Source: Variovorax sp. V93 (GTDB taxonomy: Bacteria > Pseudomonadota > Gammaproteobacteria > Burkholderiales > Burkholderiaceae_C). Taken from it: a stretch of DNA of 64,000 bases. The notes below the pieces were generated by a model, which worked only from the letters and a program-made list of their open reading frames with translations, searched no databases and had not been told where the DNA came from. Shown piece by piece: positions 39,289-48,849 of the stretch. The position numbers and the translations under genes were made by a program. The stretch spans positions 2,604,001-2,668,000 of the forward strand of contig NZ_AP028669.1 in assembly GCF_041154485.1 (NCBI RefSeq), written 5' to 3'. Every line of letters starts with the position of its first letter. The stretch's first letter is position 1.

Positions 39289-40929
39289 ATGAATTCGACG
39301 CACGAGGTATTCAACCAGCCCGAGCCGCTGGTGGGCTACAACCTGTTCGAAACCAACCGGCCCCTGCGCGATGCGCTGAAGTTCAATGCGCCATCTCTTC
39401 AGCTCGCGCAGCTGAACGAACTGGGTGCGGCCATCGGCTCGGCCGAGATGCAGGCGCATGCGCGGCTCGCCAACATCCACCCGCCCGAACTGCACACGCA
39501 CGACCGCTTCGGCCGGCGCATCGACGAGGTGGAGTTCCATCCGAGCTATCACGTGCTCATGGCCGCCGCCGTGGGCGCAGGCCTGCACGGCACGCCCTGG
39601 ACAGGCACCTCGGCCTCGCCGCACCTGCTGCGCGCGGCCGGCTTCATGCTTTTCACCGAGCTGGAGCCGTCGATCCTTTGCCCGGTCTCCATGACCTACG
39701 CCGCCACGCCCGCATTGCGCGGCAATGCCGCCGTGTACGCCGACTGGGGCCCGAAGCTCGGCAGCCTCTGGTACGACCCCGCGCTCGCTTCGTTCAAGGA
39801 CAAGCCTGGCGTGACCATGGGCATGGGCATGACCGAGAAGCAGGGCGGCTCCGACGTGCGCGCCAACACCACGCGCGCCGTGCGCGAGGCTGGCGACGCC
39901 TGGGGCGAGCGCTACGCGATCACCGGCCACAAGTGGTTCTTCTCGGCGCCGATGTGCGATGCCTTCCTGGTGTTGGCCCAGGCGCCGGCCGGCCTGAGCT
40001 GCTTCTTCCTGCCGCGCGTGCTGCCCGACGGCACGCGCAACGCCATCCACATCCAGCGCCTGAAGGACAAGCTCGGCAACAAGGCCAACGCCAGTTCCGA
40101 GGTCGAGTTCCACGGCGCCAGCGCGTGGCTCGTGGGCGAAGAGGGTCGCGGCATTCCGCAGATCCTCGAGATGGGCACCATGACCCGGCTCGACTGCGCG
40201 CTGGGCACCAGCGGCCTGATGCGGCAGGCGCTGAGCATCGCGCTCAACCATGCGAGCCAGCGCATGGCCTTCGGCAAACCGCTGATCGGGCAGCCGCTCA
40301 TGAAGAACGTGCTGGCTGACCTGGCCCTGGAGAGCGAAGCCTCGACCGCGCTGGCCATCCGCCTCGCGCGGGCCTTCGACCGGCAGGCCGACGAGCACGA
40401 GCGCCTGATGGCACGCCTGCTCACGCCGGTCGCCAAGTTCTGGATCTGCAAGCGCGGCAGCCACTTTGCGCAAGAGGCCATGGAATGCCTTGGCGGCAAC
40501 GGCTATGTGGAAGAGGGCGGCGAAGGCATCATGGCGCGCATCTACCGCGAGATGCCGCTCAACTCGATCTGGGAAGGCGCAGGCAACATCATGGCGCTCG
40601 ACCTGCTGCGGGGCCTGCGCAAGGGCGATGCGGTGGCCGCATTGGCCAAGGAGCTGGCGCCCGCGCGCGGCCAGCATGCGGCGCTCGACCGTCTGGCCGA
40701 CGCGCTGCCGGCACGCATCGAGGCCATGGCTTCCGAGGCCGAGGCGCGACGCCTCGCGCAGGACGTGGCCCTGGCCGTGCAAGCGGCGTTACTCGCGCAG
40801 ACCGCACCGCCGGCCGTCGTGGGCGCCTTCTGCGCATCGCGGCTGGGCGGCGACTGGGGCAACGTGTTCGGCACGCTGGGTGCGGGCACCGATTTCGATT
40901 CGATCATCGGGCGTGCGCAGCCGCGCTGA
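39289..40929 (+). CDS. AidB-like acyl-CoA dehydrogenase
   Basis: 546 residues. The start NSTHEVFNQPEPLVGYNLFETNRPL and the motifs MGMTEKQGGSDVRANTT, GHKWFFSAPMCDAFLVLAQ and GGNGYVEEG follow the AidB pattern rather than ordinary FadE. AidB proteins bind FAD and, in E. coli, DNA, and are linked to alkylation stress. Isovaleryl-CoA dehydrogenase activity has been proposed for the group. The position inside a beta-oxidation cluster suggests a metabolic role here. CGGAGG precedes the ATG at good spacing. Confidence 0.9.
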   Translation: MNSTHEVFNQPEPLVGYNLFETNRPLRDALKFNAPSLQLAQLNELGAAIGSAEMQAHARLANIHPPELHTHDRFGRRIDEVEFHPSYHVLMAAAVGAGLHGTPWTGTSASPHLLRAAGFMLFTELEPSILCPVSMTYAATPALRGNAAVYADWGPKLGSLWYDPALASFKDKPGVTMGMGMTEKQGGSDVRANTTRAVREAGDAWGERYAITGHKWFFSAPMCDAFLVLAQAPAGLSCFFLPRVLPDGTRNAIHIQRLKDKLGNKANASSEVEFHGASAWLVGEEGRGIPQILEMGTMTRLDCALGTSGLMRQALSIALNHASQRMAFGKPLIGQPLMKNVLADLALESEASTALAIRLARAFDRQADEHERLMARLLTPVAKFWICKRGSHFAQEAMECLGGNGYVEEGGEGIMARIYREMPLNSIWEGAGNIMALDLLRGLRKGDAVAALAKELAPARGQHAALDRLADALPARIEAMASEAEARRLAQDVALAVQAALLAQTAPPAVVGAFCASRLGGDWGNVFGTLGAGTDFDSIIGRAQPR

Positions 40930-40964
40930 GCTCGGCAACACACTCATCCACGGGAAACCAGCAC

Positions 40965-41903
40965 ATGGCCGAACTCATCCTGCACCACTACAACACCTCG
41001 CCGTTCTCCGAGAAGGTGCGGCTCATCCTCGGCGCCAAGAAGCTGCCGTGGAAATCGGTGCTCATTCCGCCCATCATGCCCAAGCCCGACGTGGAGGTGC
41101 TCACGGGCGGCTACCGCAAGACGCCGTTCCTGCAGATCGGCGCCGACATCTACTGCGACAGCGCGCTGATCGCCGACGTGCTCGAGCACCTGCAGCCCGA
41201 AGCCACGCTCTACCCCGAGCCTGAAAAAGGCATGTCGCGCATCCTCGCGCAGTGGGCCGACACCACCCTGTTCTGGGCCGCCATGGCCTGGAGCATGCAG
41301 CCCCGGGGCGCGGCCGAGATCTTCGCCAAGGCGCCGCCCGAGGCCGCCAGGGCCTTCGGCGAAGACCGCGCGAAGATGAGCACGGGCAACATGACGCGGC
41401 TGCGTCCGGCCGACGCCACCAGTGCCTACAAGTCGTACCTGCGCCGCCTGTCCGACATGCTCGACGACAAGCCCTACCTGCTGGGCGAGGTGCCGTGCAT
41501 CACCGACTTCTCGGTCTATCACCCGCTCTGGTACACGCGCCGCATCGACTCGGTGCGCGGCATCCTCGACCTCACGCCCGCGGTCATCGACTGGATGGAG
41601 CGCATGGCCGCGATCGGCCATGGCAGCATCGAAAAATCCAGCTCGGACGAAGCCATCGCCATCGCCAAGGCCGCCACGCCGCACACGCTGCTGACCGACA
41701 GCACCTTCCAGGACGACCATGGCATTGCGCTGGGCAGTGCGGCCACCGTCCGGGCCGAGAGTTTCGGCCTGGAGGAAACGCCCGGCACGCTGGTGGCCGC
41801 CACGCGCACGCACTACACGCTGGAGCGCAGCCACGAGCGCGTCGGCACGGTGCACGTGCACTTTCCACGCATCGGCTACGTGCTGAAGCAAGCCGAAGCC
41901 TGA
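40965..41903 (+). CDS. Glutathione S-transferase family protein
   Basis: 312 residues. The N-terminal thioredoxin-like domain has HHYNTSPFSEKVRLILGAK (Ser in SPFS as likely glutathione contact) and YRKTPFLQIGADIYCDSALI. A helical C-terminal domain follows (about 90-230). The last 75 residues (from about 238) form an extra beta-rich tail not found in ordinary GSTs. It starts 35 bp after the AidB-like gene. It may detoxify reactive enoyl or aldehyde products; this is inferred from context. Confidence 0.87.
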   Translation: MAELILHHYNTSPFSEKVRLILGAKKLPWKSVLIPPIMPKPDVEVLTGGYRKTPFLQIGADIYCDSALIADVLEHLQPEATLYPEPEKGMSRILAQWADTTLFWAAMAWSMQPRGAAEIFAKAPPEAARAFGEDRAKMSTGNMTRLRPADATSAYKSYLRRLSDMLDDKPYLLGEVPCITDFSVYHPLWYTRRIDSVRGILDLTPAVIDWMERMAAIGHGSIEKSSSDEAIAIAKAATPHTLLTDSTFQDDHGIALGSAATVRAESFGLEETPGTLVAATRTHYTLERSHERVGTVHVHFPRIGYVLKQAEA

Positions 41904-42007
41904 AGTCCCCGAGCGGGCACCTTCGTGACTGCGCCGTGGCGTGTTCCGTATTTCAATAGCGGTTCCAACGTCAGTCAGAGACATTCAACGCAAGAAGGAA
42001 CCGGCAA

Positions 42008-42913
42008 ATGATTCAGGACTTCAAGGGCAAGACGGCCGTACTCACCGGCGCGGGTTCGGGCTTCGGCCTCGAGTGCGCGCGCATCGGCGCCACGCGCGGC
42101 ATGAACCTCGTGCTGGTCGACGTGCAGCAGGACGCGCTCGACAAGGCCCGCGCCGAGATGGAGGCCGCCGGCGCGCAGGTGCTGGCGCGCAAGGTCGACG
42201 TATCGGACGCCGCGCAGATGGAAGCCCTGGCCCTTGCGGTGAAGGAGCGCTTCGGCGCGCCGCACTTCGTGTTCAACAACGCAGGCGTGGGCGCGGGCGG
42301 CCTGGTGTGGGAGAACACCGTGGCCGACTGGGAGTGGGTACTGGGCGTGGACCTGTGGGGCGTGATCCACGGCGTACGCCTGTTCACGCCGATGATGCTC
42401 GAGGCCGCCGCGAAAGACCCGGCCTACCGCGGCCACATCACCAACACCGCGAGCATGGCCGGGCTGCTCACGCCGCCCAACATGGGCATCTACAACGCCG
42501 CCAAGGCCGCGGTCGTGAGCCTCACCGAGACGCTGTACCAGGACCTGACGCTGGTCACGGACCAGATCGGCGCGAGCCTCCTGTGCCCGTATTTCGTGCC
42601 CACGGGCATCACGAGCAGCGAGCGCAACCGGCCGAACGCGCCCAAGGAAACCGAGCTCACCAGGAGCCAGCTCATTGGCCAGGCCATGAGCAACAAGGCG
42701 GTGAGCAGCGGCAAGATCACGGCGGCCGAAGTGGCGGCAAAGGTGTTCGATGCGATCAGCGACAACCAGTTCTATGTGTTCAGCCACCCGAAGGCGCTGG
42801 GCAACGTGCGCAGCCGCATGGAGAACATCGTGGCGGTCAAGAACCCGGCCGATCCGTTCCTCGAGCGGCCGGAGATCGGGCAGAAGCTGCGGGAGCAACT
42901 GCGCGGGGGATGA
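42008..42913 (+). CDS. Short-chain dehydrogenase/reductase (second)
   Basis: 301-residue SDR with TGAGSGFG near the N-terminus, NNAG at about 95 and the catalytic YNAAK. VDVSD and the Asp at the end of strand 2 (LVDVQQD) favour NAD. It has a longer C-terminus than classical SDRs. AAGAAGGAACC precedes the ATG. It ends the plus-strand cluster and converges with a LysR gene 33 bp away. Confidence 0.91.
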   Translation: MIQDFKGKTAVLTGAGSGFGLECARIGATRGMNLVLVDVQQDALDKARAEMEAAGAQVLARKVDVSDAAQMEALALAVKERFGAPHFVFNNAGVGAGGLVWENTVADWEWVLGVDLWGVIHGVRLFTPMMLEAAAKDPAYRGHITNTASMAGLLTPPNMGIYNAAKAAVVSLTETLYQDLTLVTDQIGASLLCPYFVPTGITSSERNRPNAPKETELTRSQLIGQAMSNKAVSSGKITAAEVAAKVFDAISDNQFYVFSHPKALGNVRSRMENIVAVKNPADPFLERPEIGQKLREQLRGG

Positions 42914-42946
42914 AAGGCTGGCGCCGGGGACGCTCGCGGATGGGTT

Positions 42947-43873
42947 TCAGGCCTTCGAAGCCTGCGACGCGATCCACTCCCACACGGCTCGCACGGCCGG
43001 CTCGCCTTCATGCCCGGCGGCCACCGCGAGAAAGTAGCTGCCCGTGTCGAGCGCCGGGCCGAAGGGCTGCACCAGCGCGCCGCTGCGCAGTTCCTCGGCC
43101 GCGAGTGTGAGGCTCAGGAGCGCGACGCCGTGGCCCGCGAGCGCGGCCAGGATGGCGTGGGTCTCGTCCGAGAACGACAGGCCCGCGGCCTTCATTGAGC
43201 GGCCCCGCGGCGGCGCGAGGCCGGCCTCCTTGAACCAGCGCGGCCACAGCGCGGGCGCTGCGGCGCCGGGCTGCCAGTCGCAATGGATCAGCTGGTGCTT
43301 CGGCAGGTCGGCCGCGCGCTTCAGGCCCAGCATCGGGCTGCACAGCGGCGCGTAGCGCTCGGGCATCAGCTCGCGCGACACCAGGCCCGGCCAGTTGCCG
43401 CTGCCTGATCGAACGGCAATGTCGGCGCCGCCGCGCGCCAGGTCGACCAGCGTGTCGCTCGCATGCAGCCGCAGCTCGATGCCGGGACAGGCCTTGCGGA
43501 AGGCCGCCATGCGCGGCAGCACCCAGCGTGCTGCGAAGGCGGTGTTGGTGGTGAGCGTGACGGCCTGCGAGACCGAGGGCCGGCGCAGCCTTTCGACGCC
43601 GGCCTCCAGTGCGTCGAAGCCCGCGCGCAGGTCGTCGAACAGCCGCTCGCCCGCGGGCGTCAGCGCGAGCTGCCGCGTGAGCCGGCGGAACAGTGGACGG
43701 CCCAGCGTGTCTTCGAGCGCGCGCACCTGGTGGCTGATGGCCGAAGGCGTGACCGAAAGCTCCAGCGCCGCGCGCTGGAAGCTCAGGTGCGCGGCCGCCG
43801 CCTCGAAGGCCCGCAGCGAGAGCAGGGGAGGGAGGCGCCGGGGGCGCCGGATGGATGAGCCAAACTCGTTCAT
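42947..43873 (-). CDS. LysR-type regulator (GcvA-like)
   Basis: 308 residues from MNEFGSSIRRPRRLPPLLSLRAFEAAAAH. The helix-turn-helix segment is LSFQRAALELSVTPSAISHQVRALE, and the effector domain pattern (GADIAVRSGSGNW) is of the GcvA subgroup. The frame is open 34 codons further upstream, but that stretch overlaps the promoter region. It is divergent from the azoreductase gene across 100 bp, its likely target. Confidence 0.9.
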   Translation of the reverse strand: MNEFGSSIRRPRRLPPLLSLRAFEAAAAHLSFQRAALELSVTPSAISHQVRALEDTLGRPLFRRLTRQLALTPAGERLFDDLRAGFDALEAGVERLRRPSVSQAVTLTTNTAFAARWVLPRMAAFRKACPGIELRLHASDTLVDLARGGADIAVRSGSGNWPGLVSRELMPERYAPLCSPMLGLKRAADLPKHQLIHCDWQPGAAAPALWPRWFKEAGLAPPRGRSMKAAGLSFSDETHAILAALAGHGVALLSLTLAAEELRSGALVQPFGPALDTGSYFLAVAAGHEGEPAVRAVWEWIASQASKA

Positions 43874-43973
43874 CGATGGAGAAATGATCGTTTGTCGAAG
43901 GTCTTGCACGTCTTTAGATTCAGGACCAGCGCCGCCATTGTGGCAGTGCAAGACAGAACAGGCTAATTCATCC

Positions 43974-44693
43974 ATGAACCCAATGAACCTCCTTCATATC
44001 GACGCCAGTGCCCGTCCGGGCCGCTCCGGCATCGATCCCCATGGCTCGCACACGCGCCGGCTGTCGGCGCGCTTCGTCGAGCGCTGGCGCGAGGCGCGGC
44101 CGGTGGACCGCGTCGATTACCTCGACGTGGGCCGGCATCCGCCCGCGCATGTCGATGCCCGATGGATCCACGCGGCCTTCACCGCGCCCGCCGATCGCGA
44201 ACCCTGGATGGCCGACGTGCTGGCCGAGAGCGACCGCCTGGTCGACCAGCTCGTGGCCGCCGACCTGATCGTGGTGGGCCTGCCGATGTACAACTTCAGC
44301 GTGCCTGCGCAGTTCAAGGCCTGGATCGACAACATCGTGCGCGTGGGCCGCACCTTCGGCTTCGATCGCTCGCGCGGTGCGGTGCCGTACTGGCCGATGC
44401 TCGCCGATGCGGGCAAGCGCATGGTGCTGCTCGGCGCGCGCGGCGACCACGGCTACGACCCGGGCGGCCGCATCGCGCACCTGAACCATGCCGAGCGCAC
44501 GGTGCGCTCGGTGTTCGGCTACATCGGCATCACCGAGGTGTTCGAGGCGGCGGTGGAGTGCGACGAGTTCGGCGGCGAGCAACTGGCCGAGTCGCTGCGG
44601 CAGGCGGAGCAGAAGGTCGACGGCCTGGTCGACCAGCTCGCGGCCGAGCCGCGGTCAGCTCACACCGCCACCGGGCTGCGCTCCGCGAACTGA
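43974..44693 (+). CDS. FMN-dependent NADH-azoreductase / quinone reductase-like flavoprotein
   Basis: 239 residues with a flavodoxin-like fold. MNLLHIDASARPGRSG carries the FMN-phosphate loop, GLPMYNFSVPAQFKAWIDN is the AzoR signature and GARGDHGYDPGG lies near the isoalloxazine. Reduces azo dyes or quinones using NAD(P)H. Start at 43974 (MNPMNLL); the second Met at 43983 is also possible. The 3' end overlaps the convergent aldo/keto reductase gene by 34 bp. Confidence 0.9.
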   Translation: MNPMNLLHIDASARPGRSGIDPHGSHTRRLSARFVERWREARPVDRVDYLDVGRHPPAHVDARWIHAAFTAPADREPWMADVLAESDRLVDQLVAADLIVVGLPMYNFSVPAQFKAWIDNIVRVGRTFGFDRSRGAVPYWPMLADAGKRMVLLGARGDHGYDPGGRIAHLNHAERTVRSVFGYIGITEVFEAAVECDEFGGEQLAESLRQAEQKVDGLVDQLAAEPRSAHTATGLRSAN

Positions 44694-45691
44694 CCATTCC
44701 AGTACGGGTAGTAAGGGTAGGGCGGCGTCACCGCGCTGGCCGCGTCGAGCCGCTGGATCTGGTCTGCGCTGAGCTGCCAGCCGAGCGCGCCGAGGTTCTG
44801 CCTGAGCTGCTCTTCGTTGCGCGCACCGATGAGCACGCTCGACACGGTGGGCCGCTGCAGCAGCCAGTTGAGCGCGATCTGCGGCAAGGTCTTGCCGGTT
44901 TCCTCGGCCACCTGGTCCATCGCATCGACCACGCGGTAGAGGCGCTCGTCGTCCACGGGCGGCGCGAAGCCGGCAGTTTCATGCAAGCGGCTTCCGGCGG
45001 GCAGCGGCTGGCCGCGCCGCAGCTTGCCGGTCAGCCGGCCCCAGCCGAGCGGGCTCCAGACGATGGCGCCCAGGCCCTGGTCCAGGCCCAGCGGCATCAG
45101 TTCGAATTCGTAGTCGCGGCCGATCAGCGAGTAGTAGGTCTGGTTGGCCACGAAGCGCTGCAGCCCGAGCCGGTCGGAGGCCGAGAGCGACTTCATCAGC
45201 TGCCAGCCCGAGAAGTTCGAGGCACCGATCAGCCGCACCTTGCCCGCGCGCACCAGGTCGTCGAGCGTGTCGAGCACCATCTCGACCGGCGTCATCGCGT
45301 CGAAGGCGTGCAGCTGGAGGATGTCGATGTAGTCGGTGTCCAGGCGCTTGAGTGCGGCATCGGTTGCGGCGATCAGGTGGTGGCGCGAGGCGCCGACATC
45401 GTTCGGCCCGTCGCCGGCGCGCAGCGCGAGCTTGGTCGAGATGATGGCCTTGTCGCGCCGGCCCTTGAGCGCGGCGCCGAGGATCGATTCCGAAGCACCG
45501 TTCGAATACACGTCGGCCGTGTCGAACAGCGTCACGCCGGCATCCAGCGCCAGGTCGACGATGCTGCGCGCGCCCTCCACGTCGGTGTTGCCCCAGGCGC
45601 TGAAGAGCGGACCCTGCCCGCCGAAGGTGCCGGCGCCGAAGCCGAGTGCGGGGACCTTGAAGCCGGAGCGGCCGAGAAAGCGTTGTTCCAT
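44660..45691 (-). CDS. Aldo/keto reductase
   Basis: 343 residues, TIM barrel. The catalytic Asp and Tyr are in LFDTADVYSNGASE, the Lys in STKLALRAG and the His in DILQLHAFD. The NADP site is in IGARNEEQLRQNL. MEQRFLGRSGFKVPALGFG is the normal start. It lies 38 bp downstream of an MFS exporter gene on the same strand, and both may be controlled by the divergent LysR gene at 47018. The 3' end overlaps the azoreductase. Confidence 0.93.
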   Translation of the reverse strand: MEQRFLGRSGFKVPALGFGAGTFGGQGPLFSAWGNTDVEGARSIVDLALDAGVTLFDTADVYSNGASESILGAALKGRRDKAIISTKLALRAGDGPNDVGASRHHLIAATDAALKRLDTDYIDILQLHAFDAMTPVEMVLDTLDDLVRAGKVRLIGASNFSGWQLMKSLSASDRLGLQRFVANQTYYSLIGRDYEFELMPLGLDQGLGAIVWSPLGWGRLTGKLRRGQPLPAGSRLHETAGFAPPVDDERLYRVVDAMDQVAEETGKTLPQIALNWLLQRPTVSSVLIGARNEEQLRQNLGALGWQLSADQIQRLDAASAVTPPYPYYPYWNGQFAERSPVAV

Positions 45692-45729
45692 GATGTTTGT
45701 CTTTATGGTCGTTGAAAAAGATGAGGAGT

Positions 45730-46923
45730 TCAGGCCTGTGCCGACGCGCAATCGGACGCCCTGGCATTGCCGCGTTCGCGCCGGTCGAGCGAACGGCTCC
45801 AGAGCGCGATCGCCAGCCCCGCGAGCGTGAGCAGCGCCGCCACCCAGCCGAGCGCGCGCAGGCCCGGACCATGGTCGATGACCACGCCGCCCACCCAGGC
45901 GCCGAGCGCATTGCCCAGGTTGAAGGCCGCGATGTTGAGGCTCGACGCCAGGTTCTGGCCCGCGCCCGAGGCCTTCTCGAGCACGCGCAGCTGCATCGGC
46001 GCCACGGTGGCGAACGAAGCGATGCCGAGCAGGCCGACGAACACCACGGCCGCGAACGGCGTCCCGATGCTGAACTGCATCGCGCCCAGCACCGCGGCCA
46101 GCGCCACCAGCGTACCGAGCACGGCCGGCATGGTCGACCTGTCGGCCAGCCTGCCGCCGAGGATGTTGCCCACGGCCAGGCCACCGCCGAACACCAGCAG
46201 GATCGGCGACACCACCGATTCGGACAGGCCCGTGACCTGCGTCAGCAAGGGCTGGATGTAGGTGAACACCACGAACACGCCCGCGTAGCCGAGCACCGTC
46301 ATCGCCAGGCCGAGCAGCACCTGCGGCCGCGCGAGCACTGCGAGTTCCTCGCGCAGCGGCGCCGGCCTGGCTTCGCCCTTGACGTGGGGCACGAACACGG
46401 CAAGCACCGTGAAGGCCAGCACGCCGATCAGCGTCACCGCCCAGAAGGTGGCGCGCCAGCCGTAGTGCAGCCCGAGCCAGGCGCCGGCGGGTACGCCCAG
46501 CAGTGTGGCGGCCGTGAGGCCGGTGAACATGATGGCGATGGCCGAGGCGCGCCGTTCCGGCGCCACGAGCCCAGTGGCCACCACCGAGCCGACGCCGAAG
46601 AAGGTGCCGTGCGCGAGCGAGGTGACCACGCGCGCGGCCATCAGCAGCTCGTAGCTGGGCGCGAGCGCGCAGGCCAGGTTGCCGAGCGTGAAGATCGCCA
46701 TCAGCGCGAGCAGCACGGTCTTGCGCGGCAGCTTGCGGGTGGCGATGGTCAGGATCGGCGCACCCACGGCCACCCCGAGCGCATAGCCCGAGATCAGCAG
46801 GCCGGCGGCCGTGATGGAGACGTGCAGATCCGACGAGACCTGCAGCAGCAGGCCCATGATGACGAATTCGGTGGTGCCTATTCCGAAGGCACCGGCGGTA
46901 AGGGCGAGTAGAGCGATTGGCAT
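45730..46923 (-). CDS. MFS exporter, DHA1 family (AraJ/YdhP-like)
   Basis: 397 residues with 12 predicted membrane segments. MPIALLALTAGAFGIGTTEFVIMGLL is the typical DHA1 drug/sugar-efflux start, and AGG is placed properly before this ATG. A second ATG ten codons upstream (46953) is possible. Export substrate unknown. It forms a likely operon with the downstream aldo/keto reductase and is divergent from LysR. Confidence 0.9.
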   Translation of the reverse strand: MPIALLALTAGAFGIGTTEFVIMGLLLQVSSDLHVSITAAGLLISGYALGVAVGAPILTIATRKLPRKTVLLALMAIFTLGNLACALAPSYELLMAARVVTSLAHGTFFGVGSVVATGLVAPERRASAIAIMFTGLTAATLLGVPAGAWLGLHYGWRATFWAVTLIGVLAFTVLAVFVPHVKGEARPAPLREELAVLARPQVLLGLAMTVLGYAGVFVVFTYIQPLLTQVTGLSESVVSPILLVFGGGLAVGNILGGRLADRSTMPAVLGTLVALAAVLGAMQFSIGTPFAAVVFVGLLGIASFATVAPMQLRVLEKASGAGQNLASSLNIAAFNLGNALGAWVGGVVIDHGPGLRALGWVAALLTLAGLAIALWSRSLDRRERGNARASDCASAQA

Positions 46924-47017
46924 GATGCCCTGTACTGTGCGGGCATCCGGCATCGATGACTAGAATGCCGCTGCTACACGCACTTGTGAATTGAAGTCAC
47001 AGACAAGGACACCCGCC

Positions 47018-47980
47018 ATGCCGCGCATCGACGTCAACCGCTCCGGCGAAATGGAAGCCTTCGTGCAGGTGGTCGAAGCCGGCGGCTTTTCCGCGGCGGC
47101 GCGGCTGCTCGACATGACGCCTTCGGCGGTGAGCAAGCTGGTCGCACGGCTCGAATTGCGGCTGGGCATCCAGCTGGTGTACCGCTCCACGCGCAAGCTG
47201 CAGCTCACGCCCGAAGGCCTGCATTTCTACGAGCGCAGCACGCGCGTGCTGGCCGACATGGACGAGGCCGAGCGTTGCGCCGCCGCCGGCGCTGCGCCGC
47301 GCGGGCGCGTGAGCATCAACGCGAGCGTGTCCTTCGGGCACCACAAGCTGGTTCCGCTGGTGCCGCGCCTGCTCGAGCTGCATCCGCAGATCACGCTGGA
47401 CATCGCGCTGACCGACCGCATCGTCGACCTGATGGACGAACGCGCCGACATCGCGATCCGCTGGGGCCAGCTGCCGCCGTCCGACCTGGTGGCGCGGCGC
47501 CTGGGCGAGACCAGCCAGTCCATCGTGGCCTCGCCCAGCTATCTTGCGAAGTACGGCACGCCGCACACGCCGCAGGAACTGGAGGCGCACAACCGCCTGG
47601 GCTGGTCCTACCGGCGCAACACGCCCGACTGGCCCTTGCGCGTGGATGGACGAATGGTCTCGCTGCCCGTGTCCGGGCCGGTGCGCGCGGGCGACGGCGA
47701 AACCCTGCGCCAACTGGCCCTTGCCGGCGCGGGCGTGGCGCGGCTGTCGCTGTACCACATCCAGCACGACATCGATGCGGGCCGGCTGGTGCCGCTGCTC
47801 GAGGAATTCAACCCGGGCGAGGTGGAGCCGATCCACGCGGTGTACATCGGCAAGGCCGGCACCTTGCCGGCGCGCGTGCGCGCGGTGCTCGACTTCCTGG
47901 TGGCGTACTCGGGTGTCGGAGGAGGGCGCTACACGCTCAAGCGCAGCGCGCCGATGCCCGCGAATTCCACCGCCACCTGA
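47018..47980 (+). CDS. LysR-type transcriptional regulator
   Basis: 320 residues. Winged helix segment: MEAFVQVVEAGGFSAAARLLDMTPSAVSKLVARLE. The effector domain starts RGRVSINASVSFGHHKLVPLVP, the group that often controls nearby MFS or oxidoreductase genes. It is divergent from the MFS gene across 94 bp. Its 3' end overlaps the convergent hydratase-like gene by 52 bp. A TAGAAT at 46961-46966 may be its -10, without a clear -35. Confidence 0.9.
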   Translation: MPRIDVNRSGEMEAFVQVVEAGGFSAAARLLDMTPSAVSKLVARLELRLGIQLVYRSTRKLQLTPEGLHFYERSTRVLADMDEAERCAAAGAAPRGRVSINASVSFGHHKLVPLVPRLLELHPQITLDIALTDRIVDLMDERADIAIRWGQLPPSDLVARRLGETSQSIVASPSYLAKYGTPHTPQELEAHNRLGWSYRRNTPDWPLRVDGRMVSLPVSGPVRAGDGETLRQLALAGAGVARLSLYHIQHDIDAGRLVPLLEEFNPGEVEPIHAVYIGKAGTLPARVRAVLDFLVAYSGVGGGRYTLKRSAPMPANSTAT

Positions 47981-48702
47981 TCGCCGCGGCGGCAGGGCAC
48001 GATGCCGACCCAGGAGCCGGTGGTGACCACGGTGCCGGCCGGCGCGGTCTGCCCATGGCGCGTGACGTGGCGCAGCCAGGCCGGCAGCAGCCACGCGGGA
48101 TCGGCCAGCGGATGGGTGCCTTCGCGCACCACGGTTTCGGCGTTGCCGACCTTCGTTTCGCAGCGCTGCGAAGCCCAGTCGACCGCGGCATAGGACTGCC
48201 ATTCGCCGATCGCGAGCGCGCCGTGCACCTGCGAATCGGCCAGGCGCAGCAAGGCGGGCGTGGCGGCCAGGTCCTGCCAGCGCGAATCGACGATCTCGAC
48301 GGAGACGGCCATGGCGTCGATGAGCGAAGCCGCATCGCCGTGGTCGAGCTGCGCGGCTTGCGCGGGCGTCACGTCCTGTCCGAGGCGCAGCGCGATCTCG
48401 GCCTCGATGCCGGGTACGTGAAAGGCAAGGTCGCTGAAATCGGCCGGGCTCGCGCGCACGCCGGCCGGGGGCAGCGGCGCATGCGTGAGCGTGGCGCTGC
48501 GCGAGCCGCCGCCGGATTTCCAATGGCGGGGGACGGCGCCGTCGTCGCCGAACCAGCCGAGCGCGGCGGCCACGGCGTCCTGCACTTCATAGGCCTGGGT
48601 TGCGTCTTGCAGCGCGTCGGTCCAGGGCGCGGCGTCGAGGGTGCGGTTGTTCCGGCGCGCGGCGATCAGCGCGTCGGCGAGGGCGGTCATCGATGAGTTC
48701 AT
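47929..48702 (-). CDS. 2-keto-4-pentenoate hydratase-like protein (FAH superfamily)
   Basis: 257 residues with the MhpD-like pattern: YEVQDAVAAALGW near the N-terminus, WKSGGGSRSATLTHAPLPP, and GIEAEIALRL, whose two Glu residues are metal ligands. The glycine-rich TTGSWVGIVPCRRGDQV near the end is also typical. Enzymes of this group hydrate 2-oxo-4-enoates in aromatic meta-cleavage, but no cleavage dioxygenase lies nearby. The second Met (48690) is an alternative start. Confidence 0.85.
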   Translation of the reverse strand: MNSSMTALADALIAARRNNRTLDAAPWTDALQDATQAYEVQDAVAAALGWFGDDGAVPRHWKSGGGSRSATLTHAPLPPAGVRASPADFSDLAFHVPGIEAEIALRLGQDVTPAQAAQLDHGDAASLIDAMAVSVEIVDSRWQDLAATPALLRLADSQVHGALAIGEWQSYAAVDWASQRCETKVGNAETVVREGTHPLADPAWLLPAWLRHVTRHGQTAPAGTVVTTGSWVGIVPCRRGDQVAVEFAGIGALRLSV

Positions 48703-48743
48703 TCGGCGATTTTCTCAGTTGCTCTGGCGTGTTGTATTTGCGG

Positions 48744-48835
48744 GTTCTTGTGTTCGGGCGCTGCTGTTCAGGGCGCGTGCACAGGCCACCGGGTACTCCC
48801 CTCCGCGAATGTCCCCCGTCGGCGGGAGCGCACCC
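48744..48835 (+). repeat. Structured dispersed repeat, copy C (internally shortened)
   Basis: The left flank (TTCTTGT to CACAGGCCACC, 48744-48790) matches copy B. The core begins GGGTACTCCCC-TCCGCGAATGTCC, nearly identical to B, but loses the central hairpin and inner stem. The outer stem is still kept: GGGT/ACCC and CTCCC/GGGAG. It lies between the hydratase-like gene and the Bug gene. Confidence 0.8.
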
Positions 48836-48849
48836 CGAACAAGAGCGCT

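Noticed and set aside
43874..43973. LysR box between the LysR and azoreductase genes
   Set aside because: Several T-N11-A matches exist but none stands out from chance, so no site is assigned.
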